64,000 nucleotides of DNA from Bacteroidia bacterium (GTDB lineage Bacteria > Bacteroidota > Bacteroidia > Bacteroidales > Prolixibacteraceae), in contig JANYKW010000087.1 of NCBI GenBank assembly GCA_025358025.1, positions 95,227 through 159,226 of the forward strand, read 5' to 3'. A program made the position numbers and the translations under genes. Of the stretch, positions 8,033 through 16,903 are shown piece after piece. Within the stretch, counting starts at the first letter, position 1. Every line of letters begins with the position of its first letter. The notes under the pieces were generated by a model. The model saw nothing but the letters and a program-made list of their open reading frames with translations, did not search any database and was not told the origin of the DNA.

Positions 8033-9862
8033 CTACTGTTTCAACAAGCCCCTTTCATCCATCTCAGTTATCACCCTATCGATAAATTTTCTGGCTGCAA
8101 GTTTTTTCACAGCGCTTTTACCGATTAAAATGAATCCCCCGGAGGCATAGCCTTCCATGCGGTCCAGGATATTTCTGGATAGCCATGTTTTTTTTCTCAG
8201 TTGCTGTACGACCGGATTTTCGGTTTCCATTTCTTTGCCAGGATTGTAACTGTTTGACAGGTTGTCCAGAACAATCCCGAACCTTGCCTGAACCTTTTTC
8301 TCCAGTTCAGTCAGATATTTCAATCCGATAGACGGATAGGGAAACTCCTCTTCAGGAGGTGGCCTGACAATGGATGTATTCTCCTGATTCAGGCGAATAT
8401 CGGGAATTAGGGGAAGAGACTGGAGATTTTTTGCCGAAAGAAATGCTGTTTCATCCCGGGTTAAAGCTCCATAGCCATATTGGATAATGGGGTTTCCGGC
8501 TGCAACCGGAACACACAGATATTGCTGGATAAACCGCTGACAGTTCCGTCGTCCGAGCATATAATCGTGGGTTCTGAATTTTTTGCTGAAAAACCCGCCA
8601 AAGCCACCCACAGATCCGCAGGCAATACCGTATTTTTGTGTTACGGCATTTTTGGTGCGTATAGGGGCAATCATGAAACGGGTTAAATCATCCTCATCAT
8701 AAGCTTTTGCCAGCAAATCTATTTTTACCGCCAGTTGCCCCCGCATTGCGCTGAACAGTTGGAAGGATGTGATTTTCAGCGCCTGCAGATCAAAATAATT
8801 TGATACAGGATGATCGTCATAATTGGGAAAAGGGTCGATCATCAAGATTGTCGTATCAAATGTTGAAGCGTTTTGAGCAAGGTGGAGGTGTGTAGCTGAT
8901 TCGTTTGCGTCAGACTCTCTGATCTTCTCTTTTCTTCTGTTGGTCAGGATGATTTCGGTCAGGTCGTATGGTTCATTGTTGATTACACCTCCGTCTACAC
9001 ATACTGCATGGTAGTCGGTCAATGGATCAACAATGCAATCTTTACCGTGTGTGATTTTCAATAAGGGGTTGTCATTGATGTATTTAGAATCCCTGATCAC
9101 CATCCTTGGTGCCAACCCTGCAGGAAAAGCACCAGTTGCAATGGCAGCATCCGCCAGGAGGTTTTTGTTCAATCCGTCTGCTGTTTCAAAATGAAATGGA
9201 ATTTTGCCATCACCCTGATAGACTCCTGAAGGATTGAGTTGAAAATGAAGAAGATCTTTGTGCATGGTCATCCGGTCTTCCCGTTTTCCTGCAGCAGTAA
9301 TAAACTCCAATTGGTAATGAAACCCCCGAAGGTTGGTCAGTGTGGTAAGCAGCTCCAAATCACCGGCAATATAGGGCCTGTTTATTTTTGGATCCTTCAC
9401 GATAGAGCCAAGGGTACGGCATGCAATTTCCGCTATGAACAGCGAATTAAAAACCGAGCGAACCTCTTTTTTTGGATTGAGTAGCGGAGAATCTATAATA
9501 TCCTGTGGATCGAGCATCTGGCTCATCATGTCATTATTATGTCCTTCCGTCATATTGATCCATGCATCATATAAAGGATTTTCTTTGGAGGTTTCTGAGG
9601 TAAAATTGTGCTGATCTATATGCGGAAAATTCTTCTGAACAGTCGCAGCAGTCACGATTGCAGTCATCCCTCCCGCAGATGAGCCACCAAGTACTTCAAT
9701 CACGATGTCGTGTTTGGGGGTGCCAGGCAGATCCAGTTCTTTTGCTTTTTGCCAGTTTTCGAGGGCTTCCAGCAGATAATCCATGACTCCTGCCGTATAT
9801 GCGCCGGCAGAGATTGCACCTGCCATAGAGATCCCTATCCGGAATGTCGTCTGTTTTTCCAT
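8033..9862 (-). CDS. Patatin-like phospholipase family protein
   Basis: A large (about 609 residues) patatin-type hydrolase. The oxyanion region reads GISMAGAISAGAYTAG, the nucleophile elbow is GGSSAGG, and the dyad aspartate is probably in DGGVINNEP. A C-terminal part of more than 250 residues extends well beyond the core. I favour the ATG at 9862; an upstream ATG at 9901 in frame would add 13 residues without a signal peptide. The gene follows the mono-heme lipoprotein and barrel genes on the same strand and may share their transcript. Substrate is unknown, probably membrane lipid. Confidence 0.8.
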   Translation of the reverse strand: MEKQTTFRIGISMAGAISAGAYTAGVMDYLLEALENWQKAKELDLPGTPKHDIVIEVLGGSSAGGMTAIVTAATVQKNFPHIDQHNFTSETSKENPLYDAWINMTEGHNNDMMSQMLDPQDIIDSPLLNPKKEVRSVFNSLFIAEIACRTLGSIVKDPKINRPYIAGDLELLTTLTNLRGFHYQLEFITAAGKREDRMTMHKDLLHFQLNPSGVYQGDGKIPFHFETADGLNKNLLADAAIATGAFPAGLAPRMVIRDSKYINDNPLLKITHGKDCIVDPLTDYHAVCVDGGVINNEPYDLTEIILTNRRKEKIRESDANESATHLHLAQNASTFDTTILMIDPFPNYDDHPVSNYFDLQALKITSFQLFSAMRGQLAVKIDLLAKAYDEDDLTRFMIAPIRTKNAVTQKYGIACGSVGGFGGFFSKKFRTHDYMLGRRNCQRFIQQYLCVPVAAGNPIIQYGYGALTRDETAFLSAKNLQSLPLIPDIRLNQENTSIVRPPPEEEFPYPSIGLKYLTELEKKVQARFGIVLDNLSNSYNPGKEMETENPVVQQLRKKTWLSRNILDRMEGYASGGFILIGKSAVKKLAARKFIDRVITEMDERGLLKQ

Positions 9863-9908
9863 CGATGCCTTTTTTCGTAGGTAACAAAAGAAAGGGAACA
9901 ATGTTTAG

Positions 9909-10229
9909 CTAAGGGGTGATACGCAACGTGTCATTTTTTGATACATACTTAAATATCTCTGCAGTTTGTCCGGATGTCAGATTTGCTTTATCAGCCATTC
10001 TTCCTACCTGAAACTTCCATTGCACGGCATTGTATTTCTCAGGAAGGAACAAGGTGTGACAACTGCCGCATTTGTTAATGTAAAGATCTCTTCCTTTTTG
10101 CAATTCTTTGAATTCTTCCCGCGAAATGCCGGTATTTTCTTTGGGAATGTACAAAGCAGTGGTGCATGATAGAACACACCAATACTGCAGCAATGCAAGA
10201 CTAAAACGATTTATTTTCTTAAAAAGCAT
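9909..10229 (-). CDS. Small lipoprotein with one c-type heme motif
   Basis: About 106 residues from the ATG at 10229. The N-terminus is a lipoprotein signal ending VLSC. A single CGSCH motif predicts covalent attachment of one heme c, and a downstream methionine in VGRMADK could be the second axial ligand. The start overlaps the end of the barrel gene by 11 bp, which suggests translational coupling; an in-frame ATG at 10271 is possible but spoils the signal peptide. A periplasmic or surface electron-transfer role is inferred, with no named partner. Confidence 0.7.
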   Translation of the reverse strand: MLFKKINRFSLALLQYWCVLSCTTALYIPKENTGISREEFKELQKGRDLYINKCGSCHTLFLPEKYNAVQWKFQVGRMADKANLTSGQTAEIFKYVSKNDTLRITP

Positions 10230-11034
10230 AAGAGAAAAGTAATCGAAGTTGAATTTTTTCAAATTCCTCAAGGTTTAAGGAGCTGTTAGTTTCTCCTTTA
10301 AATGACTTAACCTGGGGCATTGCGGTAAAATTCACCCAGAAATTGTCATGAATATATGCGAAACCCAGACCTGAATAGACTGCACTGTGTGCCAACCCCT
10401 TCTCCATATATACATTCTTGAAGTTATTTTCCTGGGTAAGATGAAATCCGTGTCCAATGGCATATCCAAAGGCAAGATTGTAATCCGCCTTGTTCTCTTT
10501 ATCCCAGTTAATTTCATTGTTTGTGTAAACTGGGATAAACTCAGCTTCAAATGTTGCATTTCCGGCAATCGTCAGATTGTTCATCCTTTTGTCGATAATC
10601 AATTTTCCCTCGAGGTCATATTCACTGCTTCCGATTCCATATTCGGCATAAAGTGCCAAACCGACCGGATTGGCAACCGGATCCATCAATTTTAATTTCC
10701 ACTCGTTTGAGAAACTTATTTCATTTTCATTTTCAGTCGATTTTTGAGTTCCTTCGATGATTGTTTTGGTTGCGGTGGTCAGATTCAGGTAAAAGGAGGT
10801 TTGGAGGTTTCCACCCAGTCCGATTTCAAACTCTGTACGATTATCCAAACGTGAAAAATAATCCTGTTTACCCAAACGCAGTGTATTCCAGACTTCCAGT
10901 TCCCTTTGGCCTTTGTTCAGTACTGTACTCTGGTAAGCGTAAGTAAATATTCTGTCCTGCGCATTGGAGACAAATGAAAATCCCAAAATGCAGAAAAGGG
11001 CAAGTTGGGGTGTTATCAATCTTTTTGTGTACAT
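10219..11034 (-). CDS. Putative outer-membrane beta-barrel protein, function unknown
   Basis: A 271-residue exported protein with a clear signal peptide (residues 1-26, ending SNAQ). The mature part is rich in alternating hydrophobic and aromatic strands (NLQTSFYLNLTT, LALYAEYGIG, LAFGYAIGHG) and ends in LLFSYAF, a terminal phenylalanine typical of outer-membrane barrels. No named family is recognised. The heme lipoprotein gene overlaps its 3' end, so the two products probably act together at the outer membrane. Confidence 0.7.
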   Translation of the reverse strand: MYTKRLITPQLALFCILGFSFVSNAQDRIFTYAYQSTVLNKGQRELEVWNTLRLGKQDYFSRLDNRTEFEIGLGGNLQTSFYLNLTTATKTIIEGTQKSTENENEISFSNEWKLKLMDPVANPVGLALYAEYGIGSSEYDLEGKLIIDKRMNNLTIAGNATFEAEFIPVYTNNEINWDKENKADYNLAFGYAIGHGFHLTQENNFKNVYMEKGLAHSAVYSGLGFAYIHDNFWVNFTAMPQVKSFKGETNSSLNLEEFEKIQLRLLFSYAF

Positions 11035-11115
11035 ATAAAATTTGTTTTAGTGAGTACACAAATTAACCAGCTATAAAACGCTGCTGCAATCCCAATATGT
11101 TGGTATTTTGAGGAG

Positions 11116-11673
11116 CTAGTCGATCAAGTTGTTGATGACTGCGTAGAGCGTGAGCCCGGATATGGATTTTATCCCAAGTTTGGTGGTGATGTGTTTTCGG
11201 TGCGTAATCACAGTATGAATGCTGATAAACAGGTTATCAGATATTTGTTTGTTGCTATGACCGGTTGCAACCAGTTTCAATACGTCGGATTCGCGTGGAG
11301 ACAGTTGATAAGATGTACTCTTCTGGTTGCCGGATCCGGAAAATTTGTTCAGCTTAGACAGGATAATATTCTGATTGTCATTATGATATATGAAATCATT
11401 GAACAATAATACATCAAAGTTTTGATGACTGTTAAAATTCAGTCCAACGACGGAGATATTTCTTTTTCCAAGAAATTTTTGGTGTTTCAGGATATATTTC
11501 CAGTAATTAACATCAATCAGTATCAATGCATCACTCCATTCCGCAAATATTTTGCAATCGGGACATTCCGTGAATAGCTCCCTAATTTCAATTTTTAGCG
11601 ACTGTAATACACTGCGCAGCCCAATCTGAACGATGGGCCATGGATGTATGATCACCGAGCTATTAGCGTGCAT
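11116..11673 (-). CDS. LuxR-type transcription regulator with degenerate receiver domain
   Basis: A 185-residue regulator. The C-terminal about 65 residues form a LuxR/NarL helix-turn-helix (LSPRESDVLKLVATGHSNKQIS, then TVITHRKHI). The N-terminus looks like a NarL-type receiver, but the usual DDHPIV acidic pair reads HPWPIV, while an aspartate remains in ILIDVNYW. Normal phosphorylation is therefore unlikely. Its ATG lies 11 bp inside the end of the hemerythrin gene, so the two are translationally coupled and the hemerythrin protein may supply the input signal. Confidence 0.8.
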   Translation of the reverse strand: MHANSSVIIHPWPIVQIGLRSVLQSLKIEIRELFTECPDCKIFAEWSDALILIDVNYWKYILKHQKFLGKRNISVVGLNFNSHQNFDVLLFNDFIYHNDNQNIILSKLNKFSGSGNQKSTSYQLSPRESDVLKLVATGHSNKQISDNLFISIHTVITHRKHITTKLGIKSISGLTLYAVINNLID

Positions 11674-12397
11674 GATTCCGGGAGTTTATTCCGAATAATT
11701 CCAGCAGTCTTGGCACAAGAATTTTATCTTCAAAACGTGCATGATCGATCTGCTCTTTTTCGAAATGTGAAAGGGTATGCAGCATATCATGGAATAGCTG
11801 AAGATCCGCGTGAGCAGGGATGTGTTGAATTATAATCATGATAAGATCACTGATTTCCGTTTCAACATTGGCATGTTGGTTAAACAGTTTTTTGAGATTT
11901 TTTGCGGTTGTTTTAGCCTCATCTGTTTTACTACTGTTGTTGAGTTTGCCCACCAGCGGAAAAATATTTATCTCCTCAAATTCGATATGGGCATGCAGCT
12001 TATTTACGTATTCCTTCAGGTATTTCTCCAGTGTGACAACCAATTTGGTGTTGGGTAGTTTCTCTTTAAGGTTCTGCATTAAGCTATGCAGCAATGGGAT
12101 AGTCACCTGTTTATGATGCAGATGTGTTTTAGTAAGAAAATCGGTCAGTAAGGCAAGATTCACGGAATCGGTATTGGGAAAATAATCAGTCGAGTCATAG
12201 GTATTCAGGACTGAAACGAGAAAGTCAGCATCGATTCTATTTTTCAGACAAATTTCTGCAACAGAATCCTGCCCCATGTTTGCGCTGATTCCAAATCTGA
12301 ATACAATGGACAACAAGTCAATGTTCCGGCCTAATACGTCACATAATTTATCATCGGGATGAATCAACTCATGTTTTTTTGAAAATAAGTCTTCCAT
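11663..12397 (-). CDS. Hemerythrin-domain protein, RIC/YtfE-like
   Basis: A 244-residue protein with an N-terminal ScdA_N-like segment (about 10-65, including FGISANMGQDSVAEIC) and a C-terminal hemerythrin four-helix domain (about 90-240). Candidate di-iron ligands are in HIEFEE, HANVE, HADLQLFHDML and HARFED. RIC-family proteins repair iron-sulfur clusters after nitric oxide or oxidative stress, and a sensing role is also possible. The single cysteine in the N-terminal segment is one fewer than in ScdA/YtfE, where a CC pair is usual. It is 4 bp after the U32 gene and overlaps the LuxR-type regulator. Confidence 0.8.
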   Translation of the reverse strand: MEDLFSKKHELIHPDDKLCDVLGRNIDLLSIVFRFGISANMGQDSVAEICLKNRIDADFLVSVLNTYDSTDYFPNTDSVNLALLTDFLTKTHLHHKQVTIPLLHSLMQNLKEKLPNTKLVVTLEKYLKEYVNKLHAHIEFEEINIFPLVGKLNNSSKTDEAKTTAKNLKKLFNQHANVETEISDLIMIIIQHIPAHADLQLFHDMLHTLSHFEKEQIDHARFEDKILVPRLLELFGINSRNHAR

Positions 12398-12401
12398 TTT
12401 T

Positions 12402-14282
12402 TTATTTTTCGTTGCTAACTTCTTTGAATATCTTCATCATACAATTTTTGCAATCAAATTCCAGTTCGAATCTGTTGTTGCCATCCTGCAAAGAGAATGG
12501 CAGCGCAAGATGAGCAGGGAAGGTGCCGCCAAATCTGGAACAGTATCCCAGTTCATATTGCAGGCAGTGTTTGGTGGTCATCACCTGAAGCCGACCGGTT
12601 ATTTCTCGTTTTTCGACTCCTAATTCAGGCTTTTCGACTCCGTGGCGGCGGTAAAATTGGACCGCAAGGCGGTTGCAAATATTTTTCTCAAAATTCCAGG
12701 AGTCGATCGGATAGGGCATGGCATCAACAGCAGATGAAGTAGAATTTTGTTTAATCTGTGCAGGATTGGGGGACAATCTCAATTGTGTTATCCTGTTAAG
12801 CAACCCCCTCCGCAACTCATTCAATTGCTGTGAAGTGAAAAAATATTGTTCGTTGCCACAGGTCTCTATACCGGTTACCCGGAAATTGGTATCACCGGAT
12901 TTTGCCAGTTGACGCAAGATATTTTCACGCGATTTTTCAACATCCCGGGCAGGAACCTTTTCCATCGCAAGAGAATAGACTATCCCGGCGGACATTGCGG
13001 CCACCCCATTCTCCTTCGCGGTGACCTGCTGAAGTTCGAATCCTTGCCGGGTGGCCACCAGGGTCACTCCGACGGCAATCCTGCGTTCCGAAGTTTTTTT
13101 TCCCAGAGCCACCTGAAAAGAGTGGTCCCAATTCCTCCGGAGGGTGGCACCAACAAAAACCCCATTCATTCTGTCGGGATAAATCGTTCGGGTTTCGACT
13201 CTGTTTACTTTCAACCCCGTGCTCTCCCCCATTTTGTTTACAAAGGTCAGACCGTCGTTGTTGGCAATGGCTTTTGAACCTGATATTTGGAAGGAATCTC
13301 CCGTGATTCTGGTGACTACCCCAATCTCTTCCCCAGTTGACTTGGGACTGTCTAAGTTTGCAACAGCATCTTTGCGCCCGTGAAGAAAATATTCTGTGGC
13401 GCCACGGTGAAAGGTTTTTTCCGGATCCGGGGTAAAAAAAATTTTTGTTTTACCTTCTGATGCTGCTGTGCATTCTGGTTTCCCCTCCAAAATCCGATCA
13501 AGCTCTTCGCGGTAGTATGCTGTAATATTTTTTACATAATCCGGATCTTTCAGTCTTCCTTCAATCTTGAAGGACCGTATACCGGCTGCTGCAAGTTCGC
13601 GCATCGATTTTGAACGGTCGAGATCTTTGAGTGAAAGGAGGTGTTTTTCCCTGACGATAATTTTACCGGCAACATCGGACAGTGTATATTTTTTGCGGCA
13701 TGGTTGAGCGCATGCCCCCCTGTTGGCACTTCTGCCTCCAATGGCATGGCTCATATAGCATTGTCCGCTCAGGCTGACGCATAATGAACCGTGAACAAAT
13801 GCTTCGAGTTCAATGGTTGTGTGTGCCGCAATTCCTTCAATCTGACCAAGAGAGAGTTCCCGGGCCAAAACAGCTCTTTTGAAACCCACGTCTTCCAGAA
13901 ATTTTATTTTATCCACCGTGAAATTATTGGCCTGTGTGCTGGCATGGATGGCAATAGGAGGTAAATCCATCTCAAGTATTCCAAAATCCTGGATGATGAG
14001 GGCATCAGCACCAGCTTCAATGACCTGCTGAATGATTCTTTCTGCTTCTTCCAGTTCGCTGTCGTAGAGGATCGTATTGAGGGCGACGTAAGTTTTGGCC
14101 CCAAAAAAACGAGCCTCTGTTGCCAGTTTCCTGATCTCATCGATGGAGTTGCCAGCCGCTTCCCTCGCTCCAAATTTGGGTGCGCCAATGTACACGGCAT
14201 CGGCACCATGATGGATGGCTGCGATACCGCATTCCAGGTTTTTTGCCGGAGCAAGGAGCTCAAGTTTGTTTGTGCTACGCAC
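12402..14282 (-). CDS. U32 family protein, RlhA-like
   Basis: A U32 (PF01136) protein of roughly 626-650 residues with the family signature GSLCVSLSGQCYMSH, RSANRGACAQPCR and a C-terminal domain, matching the length and layout of E. coli RlhA (YdcP), which hydroxylates a cytidine of 23S rRNA. The peptidase name is historical. The start is uncertain. Family similarity begins at KLELLAPAKNLECG, and a GTG at 14282 is just ahead of it. An ATG at 14345 and a TTG at 14360 are in frame, but they lie in a tandem-repeat arm and would encode a hydrophobic stretch unlike the family. Confidence 0.8.
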   Translation of the reverse strand: MRSTNKLELLAPAKNLECGIAAIHHGADAVYIGAPKFGAREAAGNSIDEIRKLATEARFFGAKTYVALNTILYDSELEEAERIIQQVIEAGADALIIQDFGILEMDLPPIAIHASTQANNFTVDKIKFLEDVGFKRAVLARELSLGQIEGIAAHTTIELEAFVHGSLCVSLSGQCYMSHAIGGRSANRGACAQPCRKKYTLSDVAGKIIVREKHLLSLKDLDRSKSMRELAAAGIRSFKIEGRLKDPDYVKNITAYYREELDRILEGKPECTAASEGKTKIFFTPDPEKTFHRGATEYFLHGRKDAVANLDSPKSTGEEIGVVTRITGDSFQISGSKAIANNDGLTFVNKMGESTGLKVNRVETRTIYPDRMNGVFVGATLRRNWDHSFQVALGKKTSERRIAVGVTLVATRQGFELQQVTAKENGVAAMSAGIVYSLAMEKVPARDVEKSRENILRQLAKSGDTNFRVTGIETCGNEQYFFTSQQLNELRRGLLNRITQLRLSPNPAQIKQNSTSSAVDAMPYPIDSWNFEKNICNRLAVQFYRRHGVEKPELGVEKREITGRLQVMTTKHCLQYELGYCSRFGGTFPAHLALPFSLQDGNNRFELEFDCKNCMMKIFKEVSNEK

Positions 14283-14361
14283 GTTTAATAAGTTTAAAAA
14301 ATTTGGAATGTTTGAAAAGTTGATGATGCGAAGCAATATAAACATTTTTAAACTTCTCAAA
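14283..14361. repeat. Short tandem repeat with inverted arms (AAGTTTAAAAA unit)
   Basis: The left side (14283-14320) reads as degenerate GTTTAATAAGTTTAAAAA copies and the right side (14341-14361) reads the reverse complement (TTTTTAAACTTCTCAAAC). It lies downstream of the CMD-family gene on the minus strand and overlaps the possible 5' end of the U32 frame. A similar unit follows gldB at 54625. Confidence 0.55.
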
Positions 14362-14396
14362 CAGCCGTATGGAGAAACGCCCGCAGGGCAAACATT

Positions 14397-14744
14397 TCAG
14401 GCTTCCTCCTGGAGTGCTTCCCAGTATTCCAAGGCCCTGCGAGTATGTGGGATAACAATGGTGCCTCCCACCAGATTGGCAACAGCAAAAATCTCGAATA
14501 GCGCATCAGTGGTAACGCCCTGTTCGAAGCACTTTTCGAGGTGATATTTGACACAGTCGTCACAACGCAAAACCATAGAACTAACCAGACCCAGCATCTC
14601 CTTTACTTTTGTGGAGAGGGCTCCTTCCATGTAGGTATTGGTGTCAATATTGTAGATCCTTTTCATCACTTTATTGTCAGAGGCCAAAATTTTTTCATTC
14701 ATTTTGGCACGGTAGGCGCGGAATTCAGTAATTTTCTCGTTCAT
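14397..14744 (-). CDS. Carboxymuconolactone decarboxylase (AhpD-like) family protein
   Basis: A 115-residue single-domain protein of the CMD/AhpD family. The redox motif CDDCVKYHL (two cysteines and a histidine) sits in the usual place, followed by the helix pair VTTDALFEIFAVANLVGG. Members act as peroxidase partners or decarboxylases; the CxxC favours a redox role. It stands alone between miaB and the U32 gene on the same strand. Confidence 0.85.
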   Translation of the reverse strand: MNEKITEFRAYRAKMNEKILASDNKVMKRIYNIDTNTYMEGALSTKVKEMLGLVSSMVLRCDDCVKYHLEKCFEQGVTTDALFEIFAVANLVGGTIVIPHTRRALEYWEALQEEA

Positions 14745-14912
14745 AGGGAATTAATTTTGGATTTTGGATTTGTGGATGCGCTTGCATTTTAGGGGAGAAT
14801 TTTTATTGTGGTACTAGTACAACAGTAGAAATGTATTACGAGTGAACAATTTTTTTGTATCATTATGTTGGTGAATTTTCCTGGGATCGCAATCCATAAT
14901 CAAAAATTACTC

Positions 14913-16259
14913 TCAAGAAGGACCAATAGCAGATTCCACCTCCCCGATCAAAGTCGTTTGAGTGCATCCGGTGATTTTCACCCGGACAAAATCTCCAATT
15001 TCGATACCACTATTCGGAAATACGACCACTTTATTTTGAGAACTGCGGCCAAAGAATTCGTTTTTTTTCTTTTTGGATATTCCCTCTGCGAGTACCTCCA
15101 TCGTTTGTCCGATATCGCGCTGGTTGCACTCCAGCGAAAGTCTGTTTTGCAAATGAATGATCTCTTCCAGCCTCCTTGATTTTACTTCCTCCGGAACATC
15201 ATCTTTAAAATGATCGGCAGCGTAGGTGCCGGGCCGCATTGAGAATTTGAACATGAATGAAGTATCGAACCGGACCTCTTCCATCAGCTGAAGTGATTGC
15301 TGGTGATCCTCTTCTGTTTCGGAACAAAAGCCGCAGAAAATATCAGTTGTGATGCCACATTCAGGCAGGGTGTGCCGAATCGCATTGATCCTGCCAAGAT
15401 ACCAATCCCGGTCATATTTCCGGTTCATTTTTTTCAGGATGACAGAACTTCCCGATTGAACCGGCAGGTGGATATGCCTGCAGATATTCGGATAGGCAAC
15501 CATTATCTTTAACAATTTATCAGACAGGTCTTTGGGATGCGAAGTGGTAAACCGTACACGCAATTTGGGAGAGATTTGAGCAACCATCTCCAGCAGATCC
15601 GGAAATTTGATTGATTTTCGGGTGGGTTCAGGATGCCAGACATAGGAGTTGACATTTTGCCCAAGGAGGGTCACCTCTTTGGTACCGCTTTCAATCAATG
15701 CTGTAACCTCATTGAGAATGTCTTTGGGATCACGGCTTCGCTCGCGGCCACGGGTATAGGGAACGATGCAATAGGTGCAAAAATTATTACAACCTCTTGT
15801 AATTGAAACAAAACCGGTGATCCGCTCTTCTCCGATTCTTTTAGGGATGATAGAATCGTATGTTTCATCAATGGTCAATTCAATATTGACGGCACTTTCA
15901 CCAAGCCGGGCTTTGTCATATAGGAAGGGTAGGTCCCTGTAGGCATCCGGACCGGCCACCAGATCAACAGTTTTTTTATCAATGAGTTCATCTCCAATTC
16001 TTTCTGCCATACAGCCGATCAGTCCGACTACCAGTTTCGGGTTTTTCTTTTTCAGACTTTTGAAGAAAGACAACCTGTTCCATATTTTCTTCTCGGCATT
16101 GTCTCGTACCGAGCAGGTATTAACCAGAATGGCATCGGCATCGGCATATTGTCTGGTTATGGTAAACCCGCGGTCTTCCATTACAGAAGCGACAACTTCA
16201 CTGTCAGCCACATTCATCTGGCAACCGTAGGTTTCAATGTATAGTTTTTTTTCCGTCAT
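14913..16259 (-). CDS. miaB: tRNA-2-methylthio-N6-dimethylallyladenosine synthase
   Basis: A radical-SAM methylthiotransferase that modifies A37 of tRNAs reading UNN codons. The N-terminal domain begins KLYIETYGCQMN with further cysteines in NTCSVRDNAEKK and GCMAER. The radical-SAM motif is CNNFCTYC, and a TRAM domain ends the protein. MiaB is preferred over MtaB or RimO by the YGCQMN and TRGCNNFC contexts. I start at the ATG at 16259 because GGAG lies 5 nt before it; an ATG at 16277 is also in frame. It is divergent from the SPOR gene. Confidence 0.93.
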   Translation of the reverse strand: MTEKKLYIETYGCQMNVADSEVVASVMEDRGFTITRQYADADAILVNTCSVRDNAEKKIWNRLSFFKSLKKKNPKLVVGLIGCMAERIGDELIDKKTVDLVAGPDAYRDLPFLYDKARLGESAVNIELTIDETYDSIIPKRIGEERITGFVSITRGCNNFCTYCIVPYTRGRERSRDPKDILNEVTALIESGTKEVTLLGQNVNSYVWHPEPTRKSIKFPDLLEMVAQISPKLRVRFTTSHPKDLSDKLLKIMVAYPNICRHIHLPVQSGSSVILKKMNRKYDRDWYLGRINAIRHTLPECGITTDIFCGFCSETEEDHQQSLQLMEEVRFDTSFMFKFSMRPGTYAADHFKDDVPEEVKSRRLEEIIHLQNRLSLECNQRDIGQTMEVLAEGISKKKKNEFFGRSSQNKVVVFPNSGIEIGDFVRVKITGCTQTTLIGEVESAIGPS

Positions 16260-16303
16260 ATGATCTCCAAATAGCATTGGTATACAGTTGAACCAATGAA
16301 CTG

Positions 16304-16311
16304 CAAAGGTA
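16304..16311 (-). promoter_or_regulatory. Predicted -7 box of miaB
   Basis: The minus strand reads TACCTTTG, an exact TAnnTTTG match, predicting a leader of about 41 nt to the ATG at 16259. No -33 box with ideal spacing is seen. Confidence 0.4.
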
Positions 16312-16385
16312 GAATCAATTCTTCCAAATTTTTAATCAATAGATAAACTTTGATTAAACGGGGTTTTTCCCGATCTCTTTTTCTT

Positions 16386-16393
16386 TATCTTTG
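16386..16393 (+). promoter_or_regulatory. Predicted -7 box of the SPOR-purF-like operon
   Basis: TATCTTTG is an exact TAnnTTTG match; a T-run at 16364-16368 lies 17-18 bp upstream. The predicted start near 16397 leaves a leader of about 15 nt before the ATG at 16412. Confidence 0.5.
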
Positions 16394-16411
16394 CAGCAAA
16401 ATATCCGTGAT

Positions 16412-16900
16412 ATGACCATGTTTAGACTGAAAACCGGCATTTTGCTCTGGATATTTCCGGCAGTATTCAGTTTTTCATTAAAGGCACAAACGGCCAAATC
16501 CAGCGCGCTGGCACCTGCTCTGCCAGAAGGTGCGTATATATGGCAGCGCCTCCAGGTGGAGGCCAGCAGTGAAATTTCAGATCTGCTAAGACAACAATAC
16601 GATCTAAACAGAAAAGCCGGAACTTTCTTTGGTTACAGGCTTCAGCTCTATTTTGGCTCAGGCCTCCAGGCCAGGGCACATGCAGAAAAAGTTAGGGCAG
16701 ATTTCAATGCTCTTTACCCTGATGCAAAGGTCTACCTGATTTTTAAATCCCCTGATTTTATCGTAAGGGCCGGAGATTTCAGAACCAAAAGTGATGCCTT
16801 AAAAGTATTAAAGAGTTTAACACCGGGATTTGCGAATGCCTTCATCGTTAACGACGATATTGCTTTTCCAGGGCCGGTAGTTCAAGGAGAAATTAAATAA
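16412..16900 (+). CDS. SPOR-domain protein, exported
   Basis: A 162-residue protein with an N-terminal signal peptide (about 1-23, ending LKAQ) and a C-terminal SPOR-type domain (YRLQLYFGSGLQARAHAEKVRADF, then FKSPDFIVRAGDFRTKSDALK). SPOR domains bind glycan strands lacking stem peptides, often at division sites. I start at the ATG at 16412, where the signal peptide begins; an upstream TTG at 16391 falls in the promoter box. It is followed 3 bp later by the PurF homologue with no obvious functional link. Confidence 0.8.
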   Translation: MTMFRLKTGILLWIFPAVFSFSLKAQTAKSSALAPALPEGAYIWQRLQVEASSEISDLLRQQYDLNRKAGTFFGYRLQLYFGSGLQARAHAEKVRADFNALYPDAKVYLIFKSPDFIVRAGDFRTKSDALKVLKSLTPGFANAFIVNDDIAFPGPVVQGEIK

Positions 16901-16903
16901 CGT

